From Acidobacteriales bacterium 59-55 (GTDB lineage Bacteria; Acidobacteriota; Terriglobia; Terriglobales; Acidobacteriaceae), in assembly GCA_001897435.1 (NCBI GenBank), contig MKSV01000011.1, positions 146,270 to 210,269 of the forward strand: 64,000 nt of DNA, written 5' to 3'. The notes below the pieces were generated by a model. That model searched no databases, was not told the origin of the DNA, and saw nothing but the letters and a program-made list of their open reading frames with translations. How positions within the stretch are numbered: position 1 is the stretch's first letter; every line of letters begins with the position of its first letter. Shown in pieces: positions 35,867 through 45,047 of the stretch. The translations under genes were made by a program, and so were the position numbers.

Positions 35867-37093
35867 GTGAACAAACAATTTCTGTTATTCGTACTTGCCG
35901 CCTCGTTTCCGTGGCCGACGCTCTGTCATGCGCAGACAGCGCTCTCATCCACTGAAGCCGTCAACTTTGCCCTTTCCCACCGGCCAGAACTGCGAGCCGC
36001 GAACGCCCGTGTAAGCGGATCAGAACGTCTACGAACGCAGGCGGGCCTGATCCCAAATCCACGTTTTGTATTCCGCAAAGAAGATCTTCGTCCCGAGACA
36101 TCGGCATTCGGCGAAAACTCGCAAACCTATTGGGAAGGCGAGCAGATCCTGGAAATCTCCGGAAAACGTGGCGGTCGAATTGCGGTTGCGAACCAGAGTA
36201 TTGAGCAAAGGCGATTAGAGGTCGATCTGGTCCGGCGTCAGATTGCTCTCAACGTCCGCGAAAACTATTGGAAGGCAAAGTCCATGCAGGCGCTTGCCCA
36301 TCTCTACGATGAGAATGCAAGATACTTCCGACAGGTCATCGACTATCATGAGGCGCGCTTCAAGGAAGGTAAGCTGGCGGAGGTCGATCTACTCCGGGTT
36401 CGTCTGCAAGGCCAACAGATTCAAGCTGCGGCAGCGAATGCACGGTTGGATTCCGAGAAAGCAATCCTCGTGCTGGCGCAGGAGATGAACGCCGCGCCCA
36501 ACCCCGCATGGGTACTTTCCGATGATCTGGAGACTCTGGAAGAGCCAAGAGCGATTCCGGCTGGTTCTGACGCGCCCTCGCTTCGTACTGAGGCGCAGAT
36601 TGCAGAGCAGTCCATTGCGCAGGCCAAGGCACGGACCCAGTTAGAGAGAGCAAATGGCAGGCCCGATCTTCTGTTTACAGGTGGGTACAAACGGGATGCC
36701 CAACTGGATGCACCACTGGCGGGAGTGCAGTTCGATCTCCCTCTGTTCAATCGGAATCAAGGCGCAGTGGCTGCCTCGCGAGCCGACGAAGACGCTGCGA
36801 GAGAGACCTACCAGGCCACACGCAACCGCCTTGCTGCGGAGCTTGCTCTGTCTCAGCGCGAGTACGAGATACGCCGGGAGCAATATCTTCAGGTTTTCAA
36901 ACCACTGCGAGACCAGGCAATCGAAATCTCGGATATCAGTCGCGCCGCATATCAGGCTGGGGGATTGGATCTGCTGCGCCTCCTCGATGCCGAACGAGCG
37001 CGAGTCGACGCACAGCTTAGCTATGTTCGTGCGCTCGAAGGGTTTCATCTCAGTGTCGCTGCACTTAACTATGCGGAGGGAATGGATCAATGA
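35867..37093 (+). CDS. CzcC/CusC-like TolC-family outer-membrane protein
   Basis: About 408 residues from a GTG start that gives a signal peptide (VNKQFLLFVLAASFPWPTLCHAQ). A GCAGG lies eight bases before it. The body has the OEP repeats: LSSTEAVNFALSHRPELRAANARVSGSERLRTQAGLIPNPRF at the start and long coiled-coil helices. First structural gene of a three-part heavy-metal efflux operon; its TGA overlaps the adaptor ATG by four bases. The open frame continues 25 codons further upstream but without a signal peptide. Confidence 0.9.
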   Translation: MNKQFLLFVLAASFPWPTLCHAQTALSSTEAVNFALSHRPELRAANARVSGSERLRTQAGLIPNPRFVFRKEDLRPETSAFGENSQTYWEGEQILEISGKRGGRIAVANQSIEQRRLEVDLVRRQIALNVRENYWKAKSMQALAHLYDENARYFRQVIDYHEARFKEGKLAEVDLLRVRLQGQQIQAAAANARLDSEKAILVLAQEMNAAPNPAWVLSDDLETLEEPRAIPAGSDAPSLRTEAQIAEQSIAQAKARTQLERANGRPDLLFTGGYKRDAQLDAPLAGVQFDLPLFNRNQGAVAASRADEDAARETYQATRNRLAAELALSQREYEIRREQYLQVFKPLRDQAIEISDISRAAYQAGGLDLLRLLDAERARVDAQLSYVRALEGFHLSVAALNYAEGMDQ

Positions 37094-38301
37094 AAATTAT
37101 AGGAAATGCCGCATGGGCATGCATTGTGGCCTGCAGTCTCTTAAGCGGCTGCCGCGATGCAAAGCAGGATATAAAAACCGAGGCCAGCACACAATCCGAA
37201 AGCAAAGGGACTTCGGATGAAGTAACTCTGACGAGGCAGGCACAGGCCGAACAGAAAATAGAGGTCGCGCCCGTTGAGTCTGGAGTAGCCGTCGTTGCAC
37301 AACAAGCTAAGGGCAGAATTGCCCTACCGGATAATGCGACATGGCGCGTCGGCGTTCTAGCAGACGGCAGAGTAGAAAAGGTGTACTTCAATCTCGGCGA
37401 TTTCGTGATGAAGGGGCAGGTTCTTGCACGGATGCACAGTCACGACATGCATGAGGCCCGAGCCGCATACGCAAATGCGGTTGCGGAGCGCACGCGCCTT
37501 CAAGCTGGGGAGGCTCTCGCACAAAAGAACTACGACCGCAGTCAACGACTCTATGCGCTGAAAGCCGAATCTGTCTCACAGACGGAGACGGCGAAACAGG
37601 AACTGGTTAATGCTCAGACTGCTGCCCGCGAAGCGGACAACAATGTCCATCGCGAAGAGGCTCACCTTGAAGAAACACTCGGCGTCCGTGCAGATGCCCC
37701 ATCGAACCGTTCGGAAGACGCCGACTTAATCCCCCTCAAGGCTCCCGCGAGCGGACGAATTCTTCAGAAGAGTGTCACACCAGGCGCGACTATTTCAACT
37801 ACAACCGATGCCTTTGTCATTGGAGACCTTAGCCGTCTCTGGATGCTGGCCTCGGTAGATGCAGCGACACTCTCAAAACTACATCGCGGGCAGCCTGCGA
37901 CTGTGACTGTCCCAGACGTGCCGGATGCGACCTATTCCGGTAAGATCACGAACCTTGGGCAGGAGTTCGATCCCACCACCCGCCTCATTCAGGTGCGGAT
38001 TGAAGTCGCTCACCCGGATTCTCGCCTACGGCCCGAAATGCTTGCCAATGCAGAGTTCACCACCGGAGCCGGTACTGCAACGCTTCTGGTTCCCCAGGAG
38101 GCGATTCAGCAAGTGAACGGCCAGGATGTCGTGTTCGTTCGCGTCGCCCCCGATCGGTTCCGAGTGCAAACGGTCCAAACCGGCGAGAACATTCAGAAAA
38201 AGGTACGCATTCTGCAAGGTTTGAAGGCTGGGGAGCAGGTCATCACACAGGGGAGCTTCATCGCCAAGAGTCAGCTTTTGAAGTCATCGATAGGAGACTA
38301 G
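37090..38301 (+). CDS. CzcB/CusB-like periplasmic adaptor lipoprotein
   Basis: 403 residues. Lipobox LSGC near residue 18. First lipoyl half VEKVYFNLGDFVMKGQVLARMHSHDMHEARAAY, then a helical hairpin (about 120-200), second half IPLKAPASGRILQKSVTPGATISTTTDAFVIGDLSRLWMLASVD, then a beta-barrel domain. This block is typical for heavy-metal efflux adaptors. The short HSHDMHEA segment may contact metal. Overlaps the upstream gene by four bases and sits two bases before the permease gene. Confidence 0.94.
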   Translation: MKIIGNAAWACIVACSLLSGCRDAKQDIKTEASTQSESKGTSDEVTLTRQAQAEQKIEVAPVESGVAVVAQQAKGRIALPDNATWRVGVLADGRVEKVYFNLGDFVMKGQVLARMHSHDMHEARAAYANAVAERTRLQAGEALAQKNYDRSQRLYALKAESVSQTETAKQELVNAQTAAREADNNVHREEAHLEETLGVRADAPSNRSEDADLIPLKAPASGRILQKSVTPGATISTTTDAFVIGDLSRLWMLASVDAATLSKLHRGQPATVTVPDVPDATYSGKITNLGQEFDPTTRLIQVRIEVAHPDSRLRPEMLANAEFTTGAGTATLLVPQEAIQQVNGQDVVFVRVAPDRFRVQTVQTGENIQKKVRILQGLKAGEQVITQGSFIAKSQLLKSSIGD

Positions 38302-38303
38302 GC

Positions 38304-41300
38304 ATGTTGAATCGCATCATCGACGTTGCACTCTCGGCACGCTGGATCGTTCTGATGGCCGCCCTGGCGCTGATCGCAGGCGGTTCTTATGCGATCTACA
38401 CAATGCCAGTCGAGGCGTTTCCGGACCTAACTAACAATCAGATCACGGTGATTACCGAAGCTCCGTCCATGCCTCCGACTGAGGTAGAACAGCTTGTCAC
38501 ATATCCCATCGAGCAAGCCATGATGGGTATGCCCAAGCAACAGGAAGTGCGCTCACTGTCCAAGCTGGGTCTCTCGATCATCACTGTCGTCTTCGATGAT
38601 TCGGTGTCGATGTACTTCGCTCGGCAGATGGTCAACGAGCGTCTTCAGCAAGTGACCGATCAACTCCCCAAAGGCATCCAGCCGCAGCTTGGCCTTCCTG
38701 CAACTGCCTTCGGCGAACTCTATCAATACACCCTCAGCGGCCCCATGGCTGCGATGGAACTCAAGGATGTGCAGGAATGGCAGATCAAGCGGCAACTCCG
38801 AACCATTCCGGGCGTGGCCGAGATCAACAATTGGGGTGGCGAGGTTAAGCAGTACCAGATCGTTGTTGATCCTGCCGTACTGACCCAGTATGGGCTCACA
38901 TTACATGATGTTGCCCAGCGCGTTTCCGAGAACAACGCCAACTTCGGCGGTGGTTATATTGAACACAATAACGAGCAGTACACTTTGCGCGGCGAGGGGC
39001 GCGCGTCGGGTATCGAGGACATCGGCAACATCGTCCTGCTATCGAGCCGCGGCGTTCCCGTACTTCTAAGTGATGTCGCCAAAGTCGGCATCGGTCCGGC
39101 CCCGAAGATCGGAGCCGTCCTCCGCAATGGGGAAACGATCTCAGGCATGGTCATCATGCTCAAGGGCGAGAACGGTAAGCGTGTCATTGAGCAAGTAAAA
39201 GAAAAGATCAAGAGCATGCGTTTACCGGCTGGCGTGAAGATCTTACCGTTCTATGACCAGTCCATCGTCATTGAGGGCACGATTCACACGGTCAAGAAGA
39301 ATCTCTTCGAGGGCTTCATTCTCGTAACTGTGGTTTTGTTTATCTTCCTTGGTAATGCTCGCGCCGCGCTGATTACGGCTTCGATCATTCCTCTAGCGAT
39401 GTTAATCAGCTTTATCAATATGCGCATCTTCGGGTTCAGTGCGAACCTGATGAGCTTGGGCGCTATCGACTTTGGCATGATCGTCGATGGTGCGGTGGTT
39501 ATGATGGAGAACTCTATTCACCGGCTGGAGGAACGTAGAGAAGGCGAGTCAGGACTTGACGCTGTTCGATCAGCAGCTCATGAAGTGGCACGTCCCATGG
39601 TTTTCGGCGTCGTCATCATCATCGCTGTCTATCTTCCGATCTTTTTCTTGCAGGGTCTCGAAGGCCGTATGTTCCAGCCCATGGCCTTTACGGTCTGCTC
39701 GGCGCTTTTCGGAGCACTCTTGCTCGCGCTTGCCGCGATACCAGTCTTCACCACGTTCGCGTTCGGCAAAGGTCTTCCTGCCAAAACTGGAGTTGCAAAG
39801 GCAGGCTGGATTGACTGGCTTGGAGAACACTATCAAAGCTGGCTCGCCACCGTCATTCGTTACCGAAAGGTCACGGTTGCAATTGCCCTGTTCATCCTCA
39901 CGGTGTCGATCTGGTCTCTGACTGTGATTGGCACGGAGTTCATGCCCAAGCTCGATGAGGGATCGATTCTTGTCGAAACGCGCAAGCTGCCGGGAATCTC
40001 ACTTACGGAATCAGTAGAGATTAGCAAGCGAATTGAGACTCGGCTTCGGGCTTTCCCCGAAATCGCTGATGTAGTGATCAAAATCGGCCGTCCTGACTTC
40101 GCAACGGAAGCTATGGGGATCAACGAAGGGGACACCTATCTCTTGTTGCGCCCGATGAAAGAATGGCGTCGCTTTCATACCAAAGAGAAGCTGATAGAGG
40201 CTATCGATAAGGAACTCTCCCAATTTCCCGGACTGGCTTATAACTTTACGCAGCCAATGGCGATGCGTGTCGATGAAACCGTATCCGGAGTGAAAGCGGA
40301 CTTGGCCATCAAGATCTTCGGCGATGATTTCGACCAGCTCGACTCCCTCTCTCAGCAGGTTCTTCATGCCGCCTCTACGGTACGCGGAGCTGCAGATACG
40401 CAGATTCAACTCACCTCTGGTGTTCCCGATCTTACCATCAGCATTGATCGTGGAGCATTGGCTCGTTACGGCCTGAACGTCTCGGATGTAGAGCAGGCTG
40501 TCGAAGCAGGCGCTTCGGGCTCCGTCGTCTCTCAGCTTATCGAGGGTCAAAAAAGATATGACATTGCGATGCGGCTGCCGGAGTCGTATCGCGCAAATCC
40601 GCAGAGTATGCGGAACATTACTCTGCGCTCTTCCGGCGGCGCACAGGTGAAGCTGGATCAGGTGGCAAAGGTCCGTGTTGTCCGGGCCGCTGTGGAGATC
40701 GACCGTGAAGAGGGTCAGCGGCGAATGGTGGTGATGTCAAACGTCAGAGACCGAGACCTTGGTAGTTTCGTCAAAGAGGTACAAGCGAACATCGCGCGCG
40801 AAGTGAAGCTGCCGACAGGTTACTCCATTGAGTTTGGCGGTCAGTTCGAGAATCAGCAGCGTGCGACCAAGCGCTTGATGATGATCATTCCCGTTGTTAT
40901 CTTCCTTATCTATGTCCTGCTTTACCTTGCCTTGAAGTCGTTCAAACAAGCTCTCCTGGTAGTCGGCAACATTCCGTTCGCGCTAGTCGGCGGTATCGCG
41001 GCACTCTGGCTTCGAGGCATGAATTTGAACCTCTCGGCTTTGGTAGGCTTCATCGCTCTGTTTGGCGTCGCCATGTTGAACGGCCTGGTCTTGGTCAGTT
41101 CGATCAATCAGTCGAGAGAGTCCGGCCTGACGACTTACGACGCCGTGCTGGCCGGCGCACGTCGCAGGCTCCGGCCCGTTCTAATGACAGCGTGCGTTGC
41201 AAGCTTCGGCTTTATTCCAATGGCGTTCTCAGCCTCTACGGGATCGGAGGTGCAACGGCCCCTTGCGACGGTTGTGATCGGAGGGCTGGTTACCTCCACT

Positions 41301-41393
41301 CTCCTGACCCTGCTGCTTCTTCCTGTTCTTTACGAATGGGTTTTCGAAAAGGAGGCTTTCATGGAAAACCGACAGGGTAAATTTTCAAGTTGA
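38304..41393 (+). CDS. CzcA/CusA-family heavy-metal RND permease
   Basis: 1029 residues. Conserved HME-RND blocks: PVEAFPDLTNNQITVITEAPSM, EQLVTYPIEQAMMGMP, GIQPQLGLPATAFGELYQY, and the helix-4 motif DFGMIVDGAVVMMEN that distinguishes CzcA/CusA from drug pumps. Twelve helices and two periplasmic loops. The precise ion (Co/Zn/Cd versus Cu/Ag) cannot be fixed by eye; the methionine triad typical of CusA was not identified, which favours a Czc-like role. Last gene of the operon, with a terminator hairpin 75 bp beyond the stop. Confidence 0.94.
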   Translation: MLNRIIDVALSARWIVLMAALALIAGGSYAIYTMPVEAFPDLTNNQITVITEAPSMPPTEVEQLVTYPIEQAMMGMPKQQEVRSLSKLGLSIITVVFDDSVSMYFARQMVNERLQQVTDQLPKGIQPQLGLPATAFGELYQYTLSGPMAAMELKDVQEWQIKRQLRTIPGVAEINNWGGEVKQYQIVVDPAVLTQYGLTLHDVAQRVSENNANFGGGYIEHNNEQYTLRGEGRASGIEDIGNIVLLSSRGVPVLLSDVAKVGIGPAPKIGAVLRNGETISGMVIMLKGENGKRVIEQVKEKIKSMRLPAGVKILPFYDQSIVIEGTIHTVKKNLFEGFILVTVVLFIFLGNARAALITASIIPLAMLISFINMRIFGFSANLMSLGAIDFGMIVDGAVVMMENSIHRLEERREGESGLDAVRSAAHEVARPMVFGVVIIIAVYLPIFFLQGLEGRMFQPMAFTVCSALFGALLLALAAIPVFTTFAFGKGLPAKTGVAKAGWIDWLGEHYQSWLATVIRYRKVTVAIALFILTVSIWSLTVIGTEFMPKLDEGSILVETRKLPGISLTESVEISKRIETRLRAFPEIADVVIKIGRPDFATEAMGINEGDTYLLLRPMKEWRRFHTKEKLIEAIDKELSQFPGLAYNFTQPMAMRVDETVSGVKADLAIKIFGDDFDQLDSLSQQVLHAASTVRGAADTQIQLTSGVPDLTISIDRGALARYGLNVSDVEQAVEAGASGSVVSQLIEGQKRYDIAMRLPESYRANPQSMRNITLRSSGGAQVKLDQVAKVRVVRAAVEIDREEGQRRMVVMSNVRDRDLGSFVKEVQANIAREVKLPTGYSIEFGGQFENQQRATKRLMMIIPVVIFLIYVLLYLALKSFKQALLVVGNIPFALVGGIAALWLRGMNLNLSALVGFIALFGVAMLNGLVLVSSINQSRESGLTTYDAVLAGARRRLRPVLMTACVASFGFIPMAFSASTGSEVQRPLATVVIGGLVTSTLLTLLLLPVLYEWVFEKEAFMENRQGKFSS

Positions 41394-41467
41394 GGCCAAT
41401 TCAACAGAACCTATGAATTGAGGTGACGAAAACGTTTCAATTTTTAAGAGCCTGACTCAGCCCGGCC

Positions 41468-41499
41468 GTATGGCGCTCGGGGAGGCGCCATACAGCTTT
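41468..41499 (+). terminator. Hairpin terminator after the Czc-type operon
   Basis: Perfect nine-base arms GTATGGCGC and GCGCCATAC enclose an eight-base loop and are followed by AGCTTTT. The rest of 41394-41798 shows no gene. Confidence 0.65.
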
Positions 41500-41798
41500 T
41501 CGGAGGCGGAACGCCGCTTGCAAAGTTGTTAGTGCGAACACTTACGTAAGCATAGAAAGCTCGTACAACACCTTTTGGGGGGATGCTCACCGCGAACACG
41601 GTTACGAAGCAAGATATGCGCCCAAGGTGACAGGTTTTAATTAGTGGTATCAAACAACTGGCCTGTTTGTTACTGGTATCCGATTTCTCAACGAGCATCA
41701 CTTGCATTTCATCCGACGGCAAAATGCGAAGGAGACGCGCAGGAGTTAGCGTCGATCACAGGCAACGGGATAGAGTTGGGCGCGGATGGGCAGCATCG

Positions 41799-42119
41799 CG
41801 CACTTTGGCGCTGGCTTCCGTTCATCTCGCTCTTTCTCTCGAAGACAAGAGCTCTCATCTGCGGCCAGTTCGGCCTGCACTCCCCACGAACGACCACCTG
41901 CTGTGGCTCAAGCTCCTTCAACTCGATCTTGAGGCGCATCCCCCACAAGCTCACATCCTGCCTCTCAGGTTGACAGCGGAGTTGGGCAGCACCAGCAAGA
42001 TTCAACTTGGATTGTTTTCTCCGCAGTTGCCTGAGCCCGGGGCGGCTCGATGTTAAGCTCGCACGCATCCGCGCGATCGTTGGCAAAGACTGCGTAGGCC
42101 GCGCGGTCCTCAAAGACGC
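41799..42119 (+). pseudogene. imuB: C-terminal fragment of ImuB (Y-family polymerase-like), frameshifted
   Basis: The frame ending at 42056 reads RTLALASVHLALSLEDKSSHLRP, ...ALPTNDHLLWLKLLQLDLEAHPPQ and GSTSKIQLGLFSPQLPEPG, which I recognise as the C-terminal region of ImuB, a catalytically dead Y-family polymerase subunit of the ImuA-ImuB-DnaE2 mutagenesis complex. After LPEPG the frame is wrong, but removing one G from the GGGG run at 42039-42042 restores RLDVKLARIRAIVGKDCVGRAVLKDA, the next expected block. The polymerase domains are absent. The fragment runs straight into a dnaE2 fragment. Confidence 0.75.
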
Positions 42120-42124
42120 ACAAC

Positions 42125-42367
42125 AGGCAGCGCCCCGGCACAGCAAAAGGCGTTGACTTCATCTCGTCCGCGGCTGAGACCGGCATTTTCAACATCATCG
42201 TGCCAAAGAAGTTCTTTGAAGCCAATAAATTAGCCATTAAGCGGTGCAAGTTTTTTCTGGTCGAAGGAAAGCTTCAGAGCGAAGATAATGTAGTCCGCAT
42301 CCAGGCGAAACGAATTACCCAGCTATCTAATAACGGATTGGCGCTCGCTTCGCACGACTTTCATTAG
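42125..42367 (+). pseudogene. dnaE2: C-terminal fragment of error-prone DNA polymerase DnaE2
   Basis: The 80 residues begin RQRPGTAKGVDFISSAAETG, continue NIIVPKKFFEANKL and FFLVEGKLQSEDNVVRIQAKRI, and end SHDFH, matching the OB-fold tail and terminal residues of DnaE2. The other 900 or more residues are missing. It abuts the imuB fragment, so an internal deletion joined the two ends of an imuB-dnaE2 cassette. Confidence 0.8.
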
Positions 42368-42399
42368 CTGCCGGAAACCGAATCACCTGCATTGTGAAG

Positions 42400-42618
42400 C
42401 TACTGATTCCAACTTTCGATCGGCTCATGCCAGATCATCATGTGACGAACGAGTTGCCGCCCCTCCCGCTTCAGGCATTGTTCTGTGGCCCAAGCAGCCG
42501 GGATGGCGATCGCCAACAGGAGTATCGAGCAGAGCACGGTAATGGCAACATCCTTCGCCGTCGTCCGAGGCGCATAGACGCGGGCTCCGCGCCAAGGACA
42601 TGCATCACTTCCTGCCAT
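42400..42618 (-). CDS. Short single-helix membrane protein, unknown
   Basis: 72 residues from the ATG just after the stop of the HTH gene: a polar start (MAGSDACPWRGARVYAPRTTAKD), one helix (VAITVLCSILLLAIAIPAAWA) and a charged tail. No family recognised. The four-base spacing to the upstream gene suggests co-transcription, but the ribosome site is poor. It could be spurious. Confidence 0.4.
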   Translation of the reverse strand: MAGSDACPWRGARVYAPRTTAKDVAITVLCSILLLAIAIPAAWATEQCLKREGRQLVRHMMIWHEPIESWNQ

Positions 42619-42622
42619 TTCT

Positions 42623-43402
42623 TCAGTCTTCGGTGGATTCTTCCAACTCTTCCAGATCGACAATACTCGGGCCAAACTCCTCTTCATCCTGATCATCTTC
42701 GTCATCCTCCTCATCTTCGCCAGGATCGCTGTCCGCCGCGTTCGCAGCGGCGAAGGCGGCTCTCTCTCGTTTGTCACGACGAACATCCAACAGTTGTTCT
42801 CCGATCGTGTGCTTCGGTGAGAAGCAATACTGGAGGTAAGCCTCGAAGAGCGCCTGATTGCGAATACCGCGCTTCAAGAGGTCTTGTTGATGCTGTTTGT
42901 AAAGCTTTGTCAGCGCTTCCGGCGTGATGATGTAGAAATGCCGCTTCCCGCGACTACCAACGCTCGCCTCCAGCCACCCCTGTTCAATCCATTGGACGAT
43001 CTCGCTCTTGCGAACGCGAAGCACGGTAGCCAGGCTTTCTACGGAGAAGAGATCGCACCGAATGTCCCGCAGGCTTAGTTGATTTCTGCGAAGCATGTTG
43101 CGAATCGCCTTAGGAGTTCGGTTAAGCTTCTTCGCAACCTGTTCTACCGTTCCCTTGACCAATTCCTCACGAACGATGTCGAACTCAGACTCAGTCCATC
43201 GACGGTACTCCACTTTCCCTTTGAGCCCATATTGAATGACAAAGCGCCAGCATGCATCCTTGGAGCGGCCCGAGTGGCGCTGAATCCGGACCACGAGTTG
43301 CTCGAGCTTGTTGCCAGAGAGCACTTTGGCTTGAGCTACCATAGCCATAACTTCCGTACTCCACGCTGTGGATCGCTCGGGCAATTTAGGGAGGGTTGCC
43401 AT
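42623..43402 (-). CDS. Putative DNA-binding protein with two helix-turn-helix regions and an acidic tail
   Basis: 259 residues. A SANT/Myb-like or HTH segment at about 75-115 (RRWTESEFDIVREELVKGT, QVAKKLNRTPKAIRNMLRR), a second MerR/excisionase-like HTH at about 130-165 (FSVESLATVLRVRKSEIVQWIEQGWL), then a helical part, and a strongly acidic tail of Asp/Glu residues (EDEEDDEDDQDEEE). No named family. The ATG at 43402 follows GAGGCG; an upstream TTG is less likely. It is probably a regulator of an accessory element; the acidic tail could mimic DNA or bind basic partners. Confidence 0.65.
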   Translation of the reverse strand: MATLPKLPERSTAWSTEVMAMVAQAKVLSGNKLEQLVVRIQRHSGRSKDACWRFVIQYGLKGKVEYRRWTESEFDIVREELVKGTVEQVAKKLNRTPKAIRNMLRRNQLSLRDIRCDLFSVESLATVLRVRKSEIVQWIEQGWLEASVGSRGKRHFYIITPEALTKLYKQHQQDLLKRGIRNQALFEAYLQYCFSPKHTIGEQLLDVRRDKRERAAFAAANAADSDPGEDEEDDEDDQDEEEFGPSIVDLEELEESTED

Positions 43403-43771
43403 GTGCGCCTCGGTGACCGATCTTCCGGTGACTAGGATAGTTAACTTTTTATGGTCGTCCAAGGTGCGCCACTGTGTGGAGAGAGAATTCTTCTCGTTCC
43501 GCTAGATGTCCAATGTCGCCTACGAAGACCCCTATTTCCTGATGGAATGCGCTTCCGCGCTGCCGAACTGAGGATCATTCCGTACCGCACTACATTTCCG
43601 AACCTTGTGTTGATTTCAACGGACTCCATGGCAGCGTTCTCTGCCTACTAAAGGCATTTCTGAATGTGTTTTGGGGCAGGTTTACGACGATTTCTTTCCG
43701 CGGGCTGGCGAAACCGTGGCCTATACTACTGGTTAACTGGTGGTCAATCCTCCTCGGGTAGACGCGCGTGA
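43403..43771. other. 369-bp intergenic region, no gene seen
   Basis: A 66-codon open frame at 43451-43651 lacks ribosome site and family resemblance. Near 43725 the direct repeat ACTGGTTA-ACTGGTGG lies before the sigma-like gene and could be part of its promoter; otherwise nothing is evident. Confidence 0.4.
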
Positions 43772-44341
43772 ATGCCGCCAAAAGGTCGTAGCTGGGAAGA
43801 GCTGACGTGGAGTTGGGCCTATTCGACCGGGCATCCCGCTTCTGATCAGAGGTTGGAGGCCGCTGCTCAGGCAGCTTGGCCCTACACGCTTCTTTGTGCC
43901 TGGACCTACCTGAACGATCAGGCCGCAGCCCATGACCTTATGGACCATGCAATACAAAACACCTCCGGTTACATTGGCCGGCATCCCGATTGTCCAGACA
44001 AAAGACTCTCACAGCGCGTAAAGAGTATTATCAAGCGTCGCGCCCGGCAACTAGCCGCAAAGAAGAGTCGAGAAGTTCAATATGGATCGGCGCTCGATCT
44101 GGAAAACATATATGTTGGTCAACCAGAGGTAGAGCAAAGAATCTACGCGAACGAACTGTTTGCGAGGCTTTCGCCACTTGCGCAATCCATCGTGCGCTGG
44201 CGTTGGCTAGGATATTCGTGGAGGAAGATCGCTGACGACCTCGACATGGACCATACTGTGGTGCGACGTGCTTATTTTCGGGAGATGGAGTCTTTGCGCC
44301 ACGCTCTCTCTCGACCTGGAGATTCCTCACAATGTGGCTGA
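43772..44341 (+). CDS. Sigma-70-like (ECF-like) regulator with region-4 helix-turn-helix
   Basis: 189 residues. The C-terminal part LSPLAQSIVRWRWLGYSWRKIADDLDMDHTVVRRAYFREM reads as sigma region 4; the N-terminal half (YTLLCAWTYLNDQAAAHDLMDHAIQ) resembles a weakly conserved region 2. Alternatively it is a stand-alone HTH protein. The stop overlaps the start of the next gene, which encodes a membrane protein with H-x3-C-x2-C, the usual sigma/anti-sigma arrangement. Diverges from the acidic HTH protein. Confidence 0.65.
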   Translation: MPPKGRSWEELTWSWAYSTGHPASDQRLEAAAQAAWPYTLLCAWTYLNDQAAAHDLMDHAIQNTSGYIGRHPDCPDKRLSQRVKSIIKRRARQLAAKKSREVQYGSALDLENIYVGQPEVEQRIYANELFARLSPLAQSIVRWRWLGYSWRKIADDLDMDHTVVRRAYFREMESLRHALSRPGDSSQCG

Positions 44342-45030
44342 ATTTGACCAAACTTTCACGCCGTGAAAATCGCTTTGAAGCCTGGGTTGCGCAGCGTCAT
44401 CAGGAGCGCGTGTTTACTGGGGGCGAAACTGTTGCCGGACCTTGCCCTGATGATGCCTTTCTCAAAAGTTTGGCCAGAAAATCCAGACGTATCCAACTAT
44501 CAGACCCTAGAGTCGATCACGCAGTGAATTGTTCCATTTGCATGAGACGATTACTGGAATTGCGACGCGAGGATCATTTGCAACGGAGACGACTCGTACT
44601 GACAGTCTCAGTTGCCTCATGCCTACTGGTTGCCGTCGTGTTTGTTGTATTGAGTCGCCGTAGAGGCACACAGGAGCAGGTGGCTGGCGTAACTGCAATT
44701 TCTCAAACCCTGGATCTCTGGAATACGGGAACGTTTCGCGGAGAACAGTCGGGGCAGTTGCAGGTCGTTCTGTTACCCGCAGCGCTGGTGAAGGCAAAAA
44801 TCATCCTCCCCCGCTATAGCGAACCGGGGCGGTATGATGTCGCCGTGACCCGCGATAAAGAAGGTCGTGACTTACTGGCCCATGGCAACGGAGTGGCAAT
44901 CGGCACCGGAGATCGAAAAGAAGTCTCCGTCTATCTCGATTTGCGGAGATCTCAACCCGGGTCGTATTTCCTTTCAACGACCCATGAGCAGGATCAAGCG
45001 TCCTACTACTACCCGCTCCAAATCAGATAG
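44332..45030 (+). CDS. Putative membrane-anchored anti-sigma factor
   Basis: 232 residues. The N-terminal cytoplasmic part has HAVNCSICMRRLLELR, an H-x3-C-x2-C zinc anti-sigma-like motif, at about residue 63. One helix follows (VLTVSVASCLLVAVVFVVL) and then an extracytoplasmic beta-rich domain (about 115-232) with YSEPGRYDVAVTRDKEG and YLDLRRSQPGSYFLSTT. It overlaps the sigma-like gene by ten bases. It converges with an S41 peptidase gene 17 bp away. The role as anti-sigma is inferred from motif plus gene order. Confidence 0.65.
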   Translation: MWLNLTKLSRRENRFEAWVAQRHQERVFTGGETVAGPCPDDAFLKSLARKSRRIQLSDPRVDHAVNCSICMRRLLELRREDHLQRRRLVLTVSVASCLLVAVVFVVLSRRRGTQEQVAGVTAISQTLDLWNTGTFRGEQSGQLQVVLLPAALVKAKIILPRYSEPGRYDVAVTRDKEGRDLLAHGNGVAIGTGDRKEVSVYLDLRRSQPGSYFLSTTHEQDQASYYYPLQIR

Positions 45031-45047
45031 TCAATCGGTAGAACTAT

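Noticed and set aside
41444..41722. Minus-strand 92-residue frame after the metal efflux operon
   Set aside because: It runs through the terminator hairpin and has no ribosome site or recognisable features.
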